DNA of 64,000 nt from Fennellomyces sp. T-0311 (GCA_025266875.1 JALLLT010000074.1:47598-111597), one strand, 5' to 3'. Counted from the stretch's first letter, positions 45,304-57,440 are shown. The notes: generated by a model not told the origin, from the sequence alone. Numbers and translations are program-made.

Positions 45304-45540
45304 TTACTGCTCATAGTTACTGCAACAACTTCATCGCATTTCCAGAAAATACTTACTGAATATATTTAATTATAGAACCGTTTCATTATTTTATGATTGT
45401 CGTATCCTACACCTTCCCACAGAGAATGCCTTCTTGTTTCAGTCTCAGACACATCCATTCTATTCGTTCTTTCGACGGCACCAACCGTACGTCATCCATT
45501 GGTCCAGTTTCTGCCAACATCTGTCCAAAACTACTTTGAT
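45304..45540 (+). other. MULE-2 intron and probable short exon before Plavaka-2
   Basis: A GTATGT donor follows DTTCQR near 45288. Acceptors occur near 45374 and 45420. From the second, ENAFLFQSQTHPFYSFFRR is open up to the Plavaka-2 boundary. The exon is plausible but unproven. Confidence 0.35.
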
Positions 45541-45865
45541 CTACATCCCAAAAGTCGTTTTTCCATTCTGGCCCATTCATGAGTCTCAATGGCCTTTGAA
45601 GGCACCAATGGCTTGACTGGCTACCCCCCATCTCGCATGGCCTCCAATGGCCCTAAATGGTAAATTATACGAAATTTTATGGCCATTTAACACGAACGTT
45701 GTTTCTTGCTAGGTCATTAATGGCTGTTTATATCCATTGAGAACTCTTCTACATATACAAGTAATGGCTATTTTTTCGACTGGAAAACATATTTTGGTGT
45801 CTTTATATCACAGCATCCACTTTATTCAATGATAACAAACATTGTACGAAATATATAACTAGAAG

Positions 45866-47637
45866 CTACTCGTCATCCGTCATCTCACCTTCTGAATCCG
45901 TATGCACTGTCAAAAGATCCGCTAGGCAAAAGTTGCTTTCAGAGTTCGACTTCTCCAAGGAATCAACAACGTTTTGCTGAATTTCAAGTGCATTTTTCCA
46001 CTTAACCATTCGACTTTCTGGTCCGTTCAGCATTCCAAAATATGTGTTTCTCCACTCTGATTTCTCCGAGAACTCCTGGTTCACCTTTGTCGCGACCGTC
46101 TTGTGCCCAAATCCACTCGCCATTGTGAAACACATCTAGTTGTTGCGATATATTAGTATGTGCCGTATATCATGATGTTTAATAAGGTCGAACATACCAC
46201 AGTGTACGTAAGGATCAATACCGGGACCGTCACCACGTGTTGTTGATAATCCAATCGTTTTCTCGAAGACTGCTTGTTAAAAAAAAGCTGATGGATAAAA
46301 TGGCCAAGACATGGGTTCTCCATCAAAGCACCAGTATCATTGAAGCCCTCGCGCGCGAAACTGTATAGCATAATAATTTGAGCAGAGCGTATTAAAATTT
46401 AATCAAGAGGTTGCTGTAGCTTACCGGGACCCATTTAAAAGCCAATGGTATTGTACGCGGGAACGCTGTATTGTGACACCCCTTTTCCGAAGCGCCATGC
46501 CATCGAAGTCATAGTCACGTAGGTAATCTGCAGCAGATAGAACCAGGGCAGATCGGGAATCAGATACAGCTTTACGGAACTGTAAATTAAAATTAGAATC
46601 GTCTTTCGGGTGCCTCTGAATCATACACACCATTTTTCGCAACCGATGGTCCACACGATAGCGTAAATCTTCGTTGTATGGAAGACCAAGAGCTTCCAAT
46701 GCGGTTTGGACACAACCGTTGGTAACCTCATCATTGTTGGGAAACGTGGTTTCAAGATAACCAAAACGTCTTGCTTGCTTTCTGAACTCAGACTTGTCTT
46801 TCTCTTTTGTGATTCTCAAGTTTTCTCTACATATAGATGCATATTTTCAGTCATCGATCTTTTCTTATAAAAAACATACCGGTGGAAGTCCTTGACTACA
46901 ATCCCACGTAGCTGACGGTTGTCAAGACTACAGTAGTGAAAACAGCGATCAGTTGTTATTCACATACTGTTAACGAGACTTACTTTATATCTTCCTCTGA
47001 GTCTTCGCTTGATGCTTTCCCGTTCGAATCGTCTTCAGACTCACTGTTGCCCTCTTCTTCGGTATCGTCGTGAAGATACTGTTTAGCTCTAGTATCGTCA
47101 CGTTCGTCGCCACTATCCAGTTCGCCGCGCCCTTCAGAATCATCAGCATCATCAGAAGCCGATGCGAAATCGACATTCAAACTTTCGGTGCCCACAAGAA
47201 GAATTAATTAAAACGTTTGCGAATGACTTTAGTCGTAAGTAGATACTTACGCGGCATTGGGTTCATTTGTTGGTACTTCAGCCAATACTCTGGACACAGC
47301 TGTACCTTTCGCGTGGGTAACACTGGATGGGACTGGAGTTAGATTAGTGTTTGCTCTATATAAACAAGGATCGATTAATTTTAAAAAAATTACACATTCC
47401 GTTCAAGCAATGTATTACTTTTTTGTCACTTTTGGTGCTGGATCATGAAGAGACGGTGCAGGCCGCGTCTTTCGCTTGTTTTGAGATTTTTGGGAATTAA
47501 CGCTTTGTTCCTTGTTAAGTTCGTTTGATCGATCCTGAAGAACGGCTGCAGAAATACTTAACCCACAACATATATATTCGATCTTTACTGATCGTACCTG
47601 GTACTACTTTCCTTGTTGACTTATTTTTAATTCTCAT
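45866..47637 (-). CDS. Plavaka-2 second gene, homologue of the Plavaka-1 partner gene
   Basis: Start MRIKNKSTRKVVP at 47637. Exons then give DRSNELNKEQSVN, SVTHAKGTAVSRVLAEVP and an acidic Asp/Ser/Glu-rich part (DSEGRGELDSGDERDDT). The conserved domain follows: RKQARRFGYLETTFPNNDE, DLRYRVDHRLRKMVCMIQ and YHWLLNGSR, then FAREGFNDTGALMENPC, LILTYTVV, SEKSEWRNTYFGMLNGPES and the tail MTDDE, ending TAG. FAR-G-G-L-N-C and S-W-Y-L-PES match the Plavaka-1 gene, and the intron before FAR is at the same place. Function unknown. Low complexity in this copy is acidic rather than Gln-rich. Confidence 0.75.
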
Positions 47638-47733
47638 TGTTGAAAGCGGAAGAAGTGTTGTCCTGCTGCGGCTGCGGCTGCATTGTTTCAAGTAACACCA
47701 ACTCAGCCCCAAGTGGTCGCTCCACTTTGACAA

Positions 47734-50700
47734 ATGACAGCTACCTGTGAGCATAAGTCATGCCAGAAAACTTTCAAAACACCAAGTGCCCTCGAACGGC
47801 ATTACGATGCTGTGCATAGTACGGAGTCGCTGGCCGCAAAAGAAATAACTATACGACCAAACCGATCAGTGAAGCGCAAAGTATTCAAATCATGCGATCC
47901 CGACAGCGCTCGTAAAAAGCAAGCTGTTAATGATCCTCGTTCAACGCCACTTTACTCATTGAGCCCTCCCGAGAAATCTAATCAAGAGGAATCTCAAAGC
48001 TCGAGGCTATTCAAAAGTATAGTGTCACAAAACCACGCGAATCATTTCACTAACATATTTTTGTTTCAGTACCACTCGTTCCTGTGGAAGAAGATAGTGT
48101 CATTAAAAACAGCAAAGAAGACGGCAAGACTACGAGAAAAGAGGCTGAGTTACCGAAATATCCTGGATCGTTGAACGCTCTAGAGCAAATGCTGGCAGAG
48201 TTTGCTTTTGACACAGAGTTGTCGAATTCGGAATACGAGAGGTAACAGCTTTACGAACGTGAACTGGTAATACTTACGTATTAATATCTCTGTATAAAGT
48301 TTTGTGAAAATTGTACAGGCAGGAATGAGTATGACACACACAGCTAAAAAGACGATCGAAATCAAAACGACCACCTTGGATAAACTCAAAAGCACTTTAA
48401 AAAAAGATGCGGATCCTTGTTCACTAGTGGTAATTAATCAAAGAACTACATTACTTTTGGCATAAAATTCAATATTTAATGGTAAATGTCTAGGAGTTTA
48501 TAACCTGTCCTATCGATGTGCATGCCATCGACGATTTTCCCAAAGGACACGAAAAGGAGTTTACTGAAGGCATAGTAGAACCCCTGGAACTTGTTTACCG
48601 AGATATGCATGACCTCTGTGAGCATCTGTTCAGCCATCCGTCATTCTCTGAAGTTATGAACATTTATCCAAGTATTTACCGGCGTGATGACGATGTCAAT
48701 GGTCCACGAGTGTATGGCGATATTGACTCCGGTAATTGGTGGCAATCATTGCAGGTAAGGATCCAGAAATATATATAAAGCATCAGTTAACAATAATATA
48801 CATACAGGCGGAGCTGTCTGATGAGTATGTTTTACTACCTATCATGCTTGCCTCGGACCAGACCACAGTATCAGGAAATTTTCGTACGAAAGCCTGGCCA
48901 GTATACATGAAGTTAGGTAAGCACTGGACTAAAATCCAGTTGTATATCAAGTATTCTTATAGCGTAAACATATTGTAATGTAGGCAATATTCCAGTGGAA
49001 GCCCGGGATCAGCCTTGCTATAGAGCAAGTCGTCTGCTTGCTTACTTCCCCACAATAGATTGGAAAGCAACCACGAATGTCCCTTCATGGTTCACCACTG
49101 CGAAGTATGCAGTCATACACTACTGTTTATCTAAAATACTTGGTCGCTTTTGCAATACCGCAGATAAGTTAGTATTTCTGAATTGGAGAGTTAAACGTAT
49201 CTGAAATACTTATCATTATAGCATTTAGAGTACAAGCGTTTCGGATGAATGGTCCTGGCAATAAACAATATAAGTGTATCCCAGCACTTGCCTGTTACAT
49301 AGCAGACTTACCAGAACAGTATGTGACTTTTGTACCAAGATTATTGAAGATTAACATATATATATATGTATTTTTAGAAGGATGTTGGCACTCGTCAAAG
49401 GTGGTTCTTCAAATTTTTCGTGTCCTCGATGCAAAGTTGGCACGTGCAGTTTCCATTGTCAGTATGAGTTTTCGTTTGATCAAGGAAAATCCGTGGGCCG
49501 TACCAAAAAGTATATGAAAAAATTATATGAAAAAGGCAAGAGTCTTGGAAAGTCAGAATCTTTAAAACATGGACAAAGGCATTCATATCATCTTGTCGAG
49601 GTTAGTGAGCACAGAAATACTATGTGCTGACATACTCACGATATAAACCAGAACGCATTTTGGAAAGCTCCTTTATTTGATATATATCAGGCATTGACAG
49701 TTGATGATTTACATCAGATTGGCGGAATGTATTCGAACTTGTTAAGTCTTATTGAAAATATCTTGAAAGATCGTGGCGCCAATGATGTTATCAAGCAAAT
49801 TACAAAAAGGTCGGTATCTATAGCTCGAATACTGCATAAAAAATCTTATACTCTTTGACACTGTAGAGCATCGATATTGCCCCTTTTTCGTAAACTTCGT
49901 CCTTTTACAAGCGGATTCTTTCCCAGCGCGCTAAAAAACCCAACATACACCGAACTAAGAAGTCATATGGCGGTATGTGTAATATTGTGATTTTATAGGG
50001 ATAGACTGTAACTAATGCTTTGAGTTATCAGATTTTTATGGCATGCACTCATGATCTTTTACCGCCACAAATTGTACGGTGCATGCGTCATTTCATCGAC
50101 TTTGTCCAGCAGGCTTTGGCAAAAGAACACACAGAAGAAACACTGGCGGACATGCAGGAATCCTTACGATTATATAACAAGTATAGCGCAGTTTTCAGCT
50201 CCACAGTACTTTATATTTGTCGCTACAACGTTATATTCTTGGTTACTGATTTCTTACCGTTAGAACAAAATGATCTTTCCAAAAAATCATGCATTGTGGA
50301 AGTATATGTTTGATATCCGCCAAAAGGGATGTATAAACGGCTACAGCACCTTGCACTCAGAGAGCCAGCACAAATTTGACGCAAAACAGCCAGCAAAACG
50401 GACGAACTTTGTAAACAGCACATTCGCTATTCAGATGGCAAATTACGTCATGTATCGTGATTTATTGTTTGACACATATCAAGCTGCCTCCTCTGAAGAA
50501 ATTAAGAGTAAGATGAAAGGCAAGATCTCCAACTGTGGCAACATGAATACACCGGACACAGCACAAGACCCGGACCTCGTTCCATCATCCCCATTGATGA
50601 GCAACAATCCGACTAACTTTGACGAACTTTCAGAAAAGCATCCTTCGCTCAAAGAACTTTATAATCTTACACGTATATACCTCAGTACTCTTAAAGACGG

Positions 50701-51333
50701 TGAAAAACCGGTGAAACTCAAAAATATGCCAAAGCCAAAAAATAACAAGGTAATTACGTTTAGTGCATCAATTCCGTTTCAAATGGGAATTTTTTGTTTC
50801 TATTTTTATAGATATATGCTTATCAAACTCTCAAGATAAATGATACCGATGATCGTGGAACAAGTTATACGGAATTCATCAGAGCAAACCCATCATTTCA
50901 TCGACGAGCTCGGTACGACTTTGTACAGACCAAGGATGGGTATTTTGTACAAGTCTTGCTTTTTTTCAACATTGAAAGGACCTTCACGATGGAAAGTGAT
51001 GATCCATTTTGTGATGTTGTTGAAGAGCGGTTATGTCTTGTACGTGTATTCACCTACATTGAAGAGGTTCATGCGAGTGGATTGCAAGTTGTTAAATACC
51101 CAAACGACTCGGATATACGACAGCAAGGGTTATGTGTCATGTCAATCAAAAACATCGAACGTCTTGTACACGTCGTTCCTGATTTTTCTACTGCCTTGAA
51201 TCAAATCGAAGAAGAGGACGGAATTTATGATTGTTACTTGGTCAATCATGATATTGATCCAAATCATTGGTCGTACGGCGCAACTAAGAATTTCATTGAT
51301 ATCCCGGATCAAGAACTTGTAAAATGGTCTTAA
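47734..51333 (+). CDS. Plavaka-type transposase, multi-exon (Plavaka-2)
   Basis: ATG at 47734: MTATCEHKSCQKTFKTPSAL with a C2H2 zinc finger (CEHKSC...HYDAVH). Following exons: SLNALEQMLAEFAFDTEL; DPCSLV; DDFPKGHEKEF; GNWWQSLQ; MLASDQTTVSGNFRTKAWPV (probable first Asp in SDQT); GNIPVEARDQPC, RLLAYFP; GPGNKQYKCIPALACYIADL; NFSCPRCKVG; AFWKAPLFDIYQ, VDDLHQIGGMY; FTSGFFPSALKNPTYTEL; RCMRHFIDFVQQALAKEHTE; FPKNHALWKYMFDI. The C-terminal domain has YFVQVLLFF, VHVVPDF and YLVNHDIDPNHW, ending TAA. Exon order equals Plavaka-1. No internal stop noticed. Introns are 50-75 bp. Confidence 0.87.
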
Positions 51334-51662
51334 TAAAGCGTTAACTTGGCCGTATAATGTAAGATAAAAACGCTAGCTAAAGTTGGAATATGTACTCTTG
51401 ATAAACGGAGTGAATTAAAGATATCTGTTACTCTATAGTACGTGAATTGGTAAAATAGGCCTTAGATTCTACTATGTTTGCTTTCAGTGCCATTAAAGGC
51501 TATATATAAGTCGTCCTAATCTATTTCGTGTGTTAAATGGCCATGCAAGACCATTTAAGGTTTCACATTATCATTTTGGGCACTCAAAGGTTAAAATGGC
51601 CTTGAAAGGGTGATATGTTGCCATTTGATGTCCCAAATGGTTTTTACCATTTTGTGATGTAG
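51334..51662. repeat. Right subterminal region of Plavaka-2
   Basis: No gene. At least eight ATGGCC/GGCCATTT/AAATGG motifs lie between 51490 and 51660 and end in the terminal repeat TTTTGTGATGTAG. The left end (45580-45720) has the same motif set. Confidence 0.7.
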
Positions 51663-51667
51663 ATTAG

Positions 51668-52455
51668 GACATCAAAGAACTCATCGAGTTTACCCGAAAC
51701 ATGGATAAGTTACTTAACAGGACGCTCGTCCTATATCGCCGCCTAAACATGGATTTGGAACATCACCAAGAAGCGTTCATCCCGATCGCTTCAATAATAT
51801 AAATATCTGAGTAGTTTGTCATCAATAAAGACATGTTTAATTCGGGCTCGCACTTTCACGTCTGATCTTATTTGAGAATATCACAATGATGCCTCATACA
51901 GCACAGTCAGCCGATAAGCGATCTCGAGAGATGCTGCTATCAGATATTGAGAAGGCATATGCTCGCTGTCCTGATGACCAGCAAAAATTGAAATTTATAG
52001 AATATATCGCAGCAGCAGCAAACAACTTTCATGTCGTCTCGATAGAGCAGATATCGGTCCCAGCTCACATCAATTCAAGAGGACGACGCCCAAATGTAGT
52101 TGGATCTAGGATCTCGTCACAGCACGGGTAAAAAAAAGATGGCTCCACTGCCCTTGAATTCTTCAGTTCAAGTACCAGAATTGATACTGCAAAAGAGAAA
52201 CCGTGAAGAAAATGGGAAAGGTAGTTCACATCAGTACATTATACGCGAAGATTATACGTATGTAGAGACTAACTAATTCATCCACTTTCTCCACTTACGT
52301 TTTATGAAGGACCAGAATCTAAACGGCAAGCAATTATCAAGCCTAATGGTGAGATCGAACGTTTGTTGGCAGAGAAAAAGGAACTTGAAGAGGTCGATGA
52401 GAATGGTATATATACTACATTGACAAGTGGTGAAACATTAATTTCTAAAAAAATA
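51668..52455 (+). pseudogene. MULE-2 continuation: helical spacer and basic motif
   Basis: After an acceptor-like TTAG: DIKELIEFTRNMDKLLNRTL (helical). Then 51886-52131 gives TAQSADKRSREMLLSDIEKA, FIEYIAAAANNFHVVSI and HINSRGRRPNVVGSR, the Arg-rich sequence usually seen near the end of MULE proteins. Further exons (KRQAIIKPNGEIERLLAEKK) run up to a GT donor near 52406. The intron is then broken by the pogo element. The assignment to the MULE gene rests on position and on the basic motif. Confidence 0.5.
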
Positions 52456-54691
52456 CAGTGGAACCCCGCTTTTCACACAGGCGGCTTTCAGTGAAAAAAA
52501 GTGCAAAAAGCGGGGGTGTGCAAAAAGTGAGGTTGCTGCCTGACGGAAAATATAATACCCATTAGTTTTCGCCAACCAATAAGATACAGTAATTAGATAA
52601 CGGCGCTACAATAGAAGCTTGTGCATCTTGACGGAACTTGTTCATTTGTTTATCTTTTTTTCATTATCAAACATGCCACCCAAAGGCCAATCTAGAATTG
52701 ATCCAAAGCACAAAGAAGCCATTATCGATTGCTTTTTTGAGTTTGAAAAGGCAAACAGGAAGATCACTGTTCCAGACGTAATGAATTGGGCCATAAATGA
52801 AAAGAAGTTCGCGGACGTACCTGATAGAACCACTGTTGGTCGCTGGATAACGAAGAGAAAGAAGGAAGATGAAGCTGGCATTACTAGAAATGTCAAGCAG
52901 AGAGCACGAGCGAAATTTCCTGTATGTGGCAAAGTAAAGAAGGGGAAATCTCTGTCTTCATCGTTGACAAATAGCTATATAATATATATGTTGGAGCAAG
53001 CTCTTTATATGTGGATTGAACAAAGAGCTTTTGAGAGAACGCCAGTCAACTGGCATGTCATCAGAGCTGCTGGCAAAGACTTTGCTAAAAAGCTAGGCAT
53101 GTCCGAGTCCGAACTGAGGTTTACCAATGGCTGGCAAGACCGCTTCCGCACTCGATATGGGCTGAAGATGGTGAAACTGCATGAAGAAGGCAGTTCTGCT
53201 GATTTTGAACTTGCAGCAGCGAAGTTACCTGAAGTTCAGCAGAAGGTAAAAGAGTATGCAGCCAAGGACGTTTACAATATGGACGAGACTGCATTTTTTT
53301 ATGCCAGTGCTCCTACTACTACCATTGCTACTGCCGGCTTCAAAGGTGTCAAGCAGGACAAGTCCAGATTGACAATTGTCCTGACTGTTAATGCTGATAG
53401 GTCAGATAAGCGTGACCCTTGGTTCATTAGCAAAGCTAAAAGACCAAATTGTTTTTCAAGAGTAAGTAATCACTGCACTAGTATTGAACTCGGTACTTAT
53501 AAATGCGAAAGGCAAATAAGGATAAGGTCAATATTAGCGATTACTATGCCAATGTGAATGCCTGGATGACCCGTGATATATTTACCTTGTATTTGCGAAG
53601 ACTGGACAGAGCCATGAAGTATCAAAACCGCAAGATTCTTTTGCTCCTGAATAACTTCTCGTGACACTTTGCAAATTACGAGCCAACAAACGTTGAGCTG
53701 TTATACTTGCCACCCAATACAACTTCAATGATGCAGCCATTAGATGCTGGCATCATTAAGAGCTTTAAAGTGCACGCCAAGTATGTTGTCATTATCTGCC
53801 TAATATAATTTGACAGTAATTTAATTTATCTGCTATTAAATCAATAGGAATCTACAGTATGAACATGCATATGAAAAGATCAAGTTTCGCATGGAGAAAG
53901 GCCTTACTGCAAATGATGGAAACACATTTCGCGTTGACGTCCTTACAGGTCTTAAGTAGGCACATTGTGCTTGGAATAAGGTTACACGAACCACTATCAC
54001 CAACTGCTTTAGAAAAACAAAAGTGCTGGATGGGGAGGGTGAGGGTACTGATGTTGGATTAGATGCAGCAGAAGAAGTAGCACTAAATCAGATCCGTGAC
54101 CATTTGGATCACATTTATGGAGAAGATTCTACAGAAGCCATAGACTTTGACGCAAATCCACCTGAGGAAGCTAGTGCTTGTCATCAAGTGCTTTCCAATG
54201 ATGAAATTATCAGTACTCTCCTCGAGGAGGAGCTTGCAAGTGAATCTTCCGTAGAAGCAAGTGATGAATCACAGCAGCAGGATACTGTTGCTTCCCTCAT
54301 TCGAGAGTACACGTTTAAAGAAAAAGTCAGTATGATTGATAGTGCGCTTAGTGTTTTGAACGAACTAGAGCATCGAAAACTTAAAGATGACTTGCAGAAA
54401 GTGCGCGATGATTTTCGTAAGAAGAGTCAGGCAAGCCAATCGGTGCTGACCTCTTTTTTCAACCAATAAAAATAGTATACTTCTGCCACATGTTATAGAT
54501 GAAGCTACTTCATTCGAATCTCGCTATCAGCAGCCAGATATATGGAAATACAATATAAGCGGAAAATTGCACATCCCAATTTTGAAAGTGCAAAGTGCAA
54601 AAAGCAGGGTGTGCAATTTTCTTAAGTACTGAGCGAGTTTTTGCCCAAGCTTGATGCAAAAAGCGGGGGTGCAAAAAGCGGGGTTCCACTG
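52456..54691 (+). mobile_element. pogo-type element, 2,236 bp, TA TSD, inactive
   Basis: Ends CAGTGGAACCCCGCTTTT and, inverted, CAGTGGAACCCCGCTTTTT. TA lies at 52454-52455 and 54692-54693. Subterminal copies of AAAAAGCGGGGGTG(T) lie inside both ends. It carries a CENP-B/Tigger-like transposase. Confidence 0.95.
52673..54469 (+). pseudogene. pogo/Tigger-like transposase, dead (D-to-N and stops)
   Basis: Starts MPPKGQSRIDPKHKEAI. Helix-turn-helix regions: PDVMNWAINEKKFADVPDRT and a CENP-B-like FAKKLGMSESELRFTNGWQDR. DDE domain: VYNMDETAFFYA (first Asp). The second site reads LLLLNNFS-TGA-HFANYEP, where pogo proteins have Asp in LLLDN, so the catalytic Asp is Asn and a stop follows. The third site is MMQPLDAGIIKSFK. 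A TAG interrupts VLTGLK and AHCAWNKV. The C-terminal acidic and helical tail continues to TAA at 54469. Two introns are likely (near 53463 and 53785). Confidence 0.88.
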
Positions 54692-54693
54692 TA

Positions 54694-55137
54694 TCTAGGT
54701 GAAGAAAGATTAAGGCAGGAAGCCTCTAGTAGTGCGCGCGATCTTCGGGCCCAGAGGCATTCAGCAACTCAAAACAGCTACTATCAAGAAGCAAAGCACG
54801 ATTATATCATGAAAAAAAATCTGTAAGTGATTGTGAAGAAATATGTTGTACTGACTAATAATACATACATTTTCCAATCACCATTGCCTGTATGCTGCTC
54901 TTGTAGTGTCAAGGACAAAAACTATCCCCTGAATGTTGTCCCAAATTCCCAGAATGCTTGCTTTATCAACTGTGTACTCCATGTGCTTTTGCGAGCTGTG
55001 ATGCCGTACATCCCTCAGCCGCTAAGGATTGGAGGTGACCAGCGAAGCAATCTGTTTGCTGACATGTGGGATGCAGTAAGCCAAAACGACTTTACTACGC
55101 CTATTGTTGGCGCCGTTTTGAGTCAGGTGTACAGTAG
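54694..55137 (+). pseudogene. C19/USP-like peptidase fragment, Cys box (end of MULE-2)
   Basis: An exon LGEERLRQEASSSARDLR and an intron (54825-54892) precede CCSCSVKDKNYPLNVVPN and SQNACFINCVLHVLLRAV. The latter resembles the Cys box of ubiquitin-specific proteases (Asn/Gln ... N-x-C-F-x-N), with the nucleophile codon at 54959-54961. It then reads LFADMWDAVSQNDFTTPIVG. The natural continuation appears at 55805. Whether this is fused to the MULE transposase or a separate gene in the element cannot be settled here. Confidence 0.6.
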
Positions 55138-55763
55138 TCGGTTGTTGTGTAAATTGGTAGTTGAGTACACCAAAATATAGTAAGCACCAGCAACAATATC
55201 GTTTGTTACGGACGTTTGTATAAAGGGATCCTAAAGAGGATTGAGGATTGAAAATAGAAAATGGGTAGGAAAGCAAATTGTCTTTATTGCTTGATCGATA
55301 AACAGTAATCCTAATTGCGGGATACTAAACAACACTGATAACTATAAAATATTTAGGTTGGGGTGTTGATAAATGTAATCAATTGACCAATGTTTATTTA
55401 ATGAAAAGCGCTTCTTATTTATATCTTTCGATACAATGGCGCAGCACTAGCTATTCTAGCTGTGATAGGTGCGTACGGTAACCAATTGATGATGGTGTAG
55501 TTGCCACAGCAGTGGGGGCAAAGGTGATTGGTGTTGTTCATGCAGGCTAATTGCTGGCTAGTGGTGGCGCAGCTGCCGCAGTAATTGAGATGTAGAGTGC
55601 CACAGCAAAGAAGATTCTGGCTACTGGGCTACTCTATTGGGTAATTGTGGGTGTTTGAGGTACTTGTGGGTTTCAGGTTTTTATATTATTTATTGTTTTT
55701 GGTTTTTGTACATCTTTTTTAATACTGATAATGATAATATATATGATATGATAATACAAGAGG

Positions 55764-55794
<31 letters not shown>

Positions 55795-55804
55795 AGGGAA
55801 AGTT
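55138..55804. other. ~670 bp of unexplained sequence inside the USP-like gene
   Basis: It separates the Cys box from the rest of the peptidase. It is AT-rich at first, then G-rich with GTGGTGGCGCAG-like stretches, then a (GA)n run at 55762-55787 and GGAAAAAAGGGAAAG. TGTTGTG near 55143 and GCCAACA near 55820 could be LTR-type ends, but I see no target duplication. Confidence 0.4.
55762..55787. repeat. (GA)n microsatellite
   Basis: An uninterrupted GAGAGA tract of about 26 bp within a purine-rich stretch. Confidence 0.95.
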
Positions 55805-56823
55805 GGTGGGGCTGCCAACATGTCTATCACTATACATGCCGCACGTAATTTCTGTTGGGCAGATAAGACATATGTACAGGCCTCGCGTGGTGCTTTTGGT
55901 GATCCAGCCGATGTGATCCAGCTACTTCTAGACGATCGAGGTGGAGGTATCCTCACCACGTACTTCCAGGTTGATCTTCGGAACACAATTTTAGAATTGA
56001 AAACACCTAAGCGTGATGGTGGTTGGGCTCTTACTGGTGAACAGCATTTGACCAAGCCAAAAAAATCACTGCTTGTAATTTGTATCAGCATTCAAGATCT
56101 CGACAGACACGATCTCGACAATCGCCACCAATCGTCATTTGAACAAATGATGCTAGAGGAGAAGATATATCGAAGCGAATGCGACTCAAAAGCACAGCAA
56201 CTAAAGCGGCGCAAAATTGTTGCATATGCACAGTTTATCCTCATCCACGATCCATCAATTCTTCAAGATTTAAACTGGAGGAGAAATGAGGCCCATAAGA
56301 CGACCAACACTGTGTATTATCCACCGTCCTTTAACATTGAATAAGCCACCTATGAGCTTTATGGTCGACTGCGCTCTACACACGCTGATGGTGTTCATTT
56401 TACCTGCATGTGCGAGATTCCTGATGGCCGTGTATATGAGTTTAATAACTCAAATTCCAGAGCCAAATGGAAGAAAAATATTCATGGTAAAATCGAATTT
56501 ACACATACCGTCCTATATCGCCGGACAACTCCAGAAAGCGAACTTCTGAAGTATTGCAGCGAAGAAAACGAAGTGGACTTGGCGCTCACAGATGTGTAAG
56601 TAATTGTGTGCCTTGTTTTTTTAAAAAAAAGATACTGATTCAACAAATCCCTTTCTGTGCTTTTGTAGAGTTACCATGGTCAATGAATTATCGAAGTCCT
56701 CCATATACGTTTATATATGTATCTTCATCTCTCTCTGCAACTATAATTATCGCAAATCAATTCCTGTTTACTATAATTGATACTATCAGCTTCCATTACA
56801 TGCTTCGTATAATTGATGTATAG
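55805..56823 (+). pseudogene. C19/USP-like peptidase fragment, QDA and His boxes, one TAA
   Basis: RGAFGDPADVIQLLLDDRG corresponds to the Q-D-A-x-E-F/LL region of ubiquitin-specific proteases. KPKKSLLVICISIQDL corresponds to the strand before the His box. After TAA at 56342-56344 the same frame continues ATYELYGRLRST, ADGVHFTCMCEIPDGRVYEF, matching the YxLxxVxxHxGxxxxGHYTAxx..xWYxFxD His box (His codon 56396-56398, then Asn). A GT donor at 56600 and a last small exon (VTMVNELSKSS) follow. With 54694-55137 all three landmark boxes of a USP fold are present in order. Confidence 0.6.
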
Positions 56824-56873
56824 GGTAAGATTGGATCTAAATGTTGTTACATAATACGTACGGAACTACACAT

Positions 56874-57440
56874 ATCTATATATAAAAGAATCGAGTGTGG
56901 CTAACTTTTGTAGCTAACTTACTCCGCTAACTTTTGTGGCTAACTTTTAAAAAAGGAAATCGCAGTCTTGCCTCCAAAAACCTTACTGCACCTCGCCACC
57001 ACCTTTTTTCTTTTCTGACCACTGACAACCACTACTGAAATACTGAGCCGCGTGCTATCTTGCCGTTTTTTTTTACGTTTAACAGCTCTTTAAGCAGCCT
57101 GACTACCTATTAAAAGAATCAAGTCCTCGCTAACTTACTCCACTAACTTTCATGGCTAACTTTCAAAAAAGGAAATCACAGCCTCACTCTGAAAAACCCT
57201 TACTGTACCTCGCCATCAGCTTTTTTTCCCACCACCTTTTTTCTTTTCTAACCACTGACGACCGTTATTGCAATACTGAGAACCTTCCTATGTTGTCTTT
57301 TCTTTTTTTTTCGTCTGGCAACTCTTTGACCAACCTGCTTTTTTAATTGGGTCTCATTACCACCATTTGGTTTCGCCTCTTTCAATATGTTCACCATCTG
57401 TTCATCATGAGATTCTGATACTTTTTTTTCAAGCAGCAAC
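56874..57440. repeat. Helitron-like 5' terminus and two ~230-bp direct repeats
   Basis: ATCTATATATAAAAGAATC begins at 56873. TCTATATATAAAAG preceded by A resembles many Helitron 5' ends. From there, a block with CTCCGCTAACTT, AAAAAAGGAAATC, CTTACTG.ACCTCGCCA and CTTTTCT.ACCACTGAC occurs twice, starting near 56880 and 57110. There is no transposase. The stretch to 57520 contains no convincing gene. Confidence 0.45.

Larger units (their letters stand above)
45541..51662. mobile_element. Plavaka-2 DNA transposon, ~6.1 kb, two divergent genes
   Basis: Ends CTACATCCCAAAA and, inverted, CTACATCACAAAA. AT at 45539-45540 and 51663-51664 gives a 2-bp TSD. Subterminal repeats are rich in AATGGCC/GGCCATTTAA. 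One 17-bp stretch (TGGCCATTTAACACGAA on the left) recurs inverted near the right end (51525-51543) with one change. A transposase runs rightward and an accessory gene leftward from a shared ~100-bp intergenic region at 47637-47734. It lies in MULE-2, directly before an acceptor-like TTAG. Confidence 0.85.
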
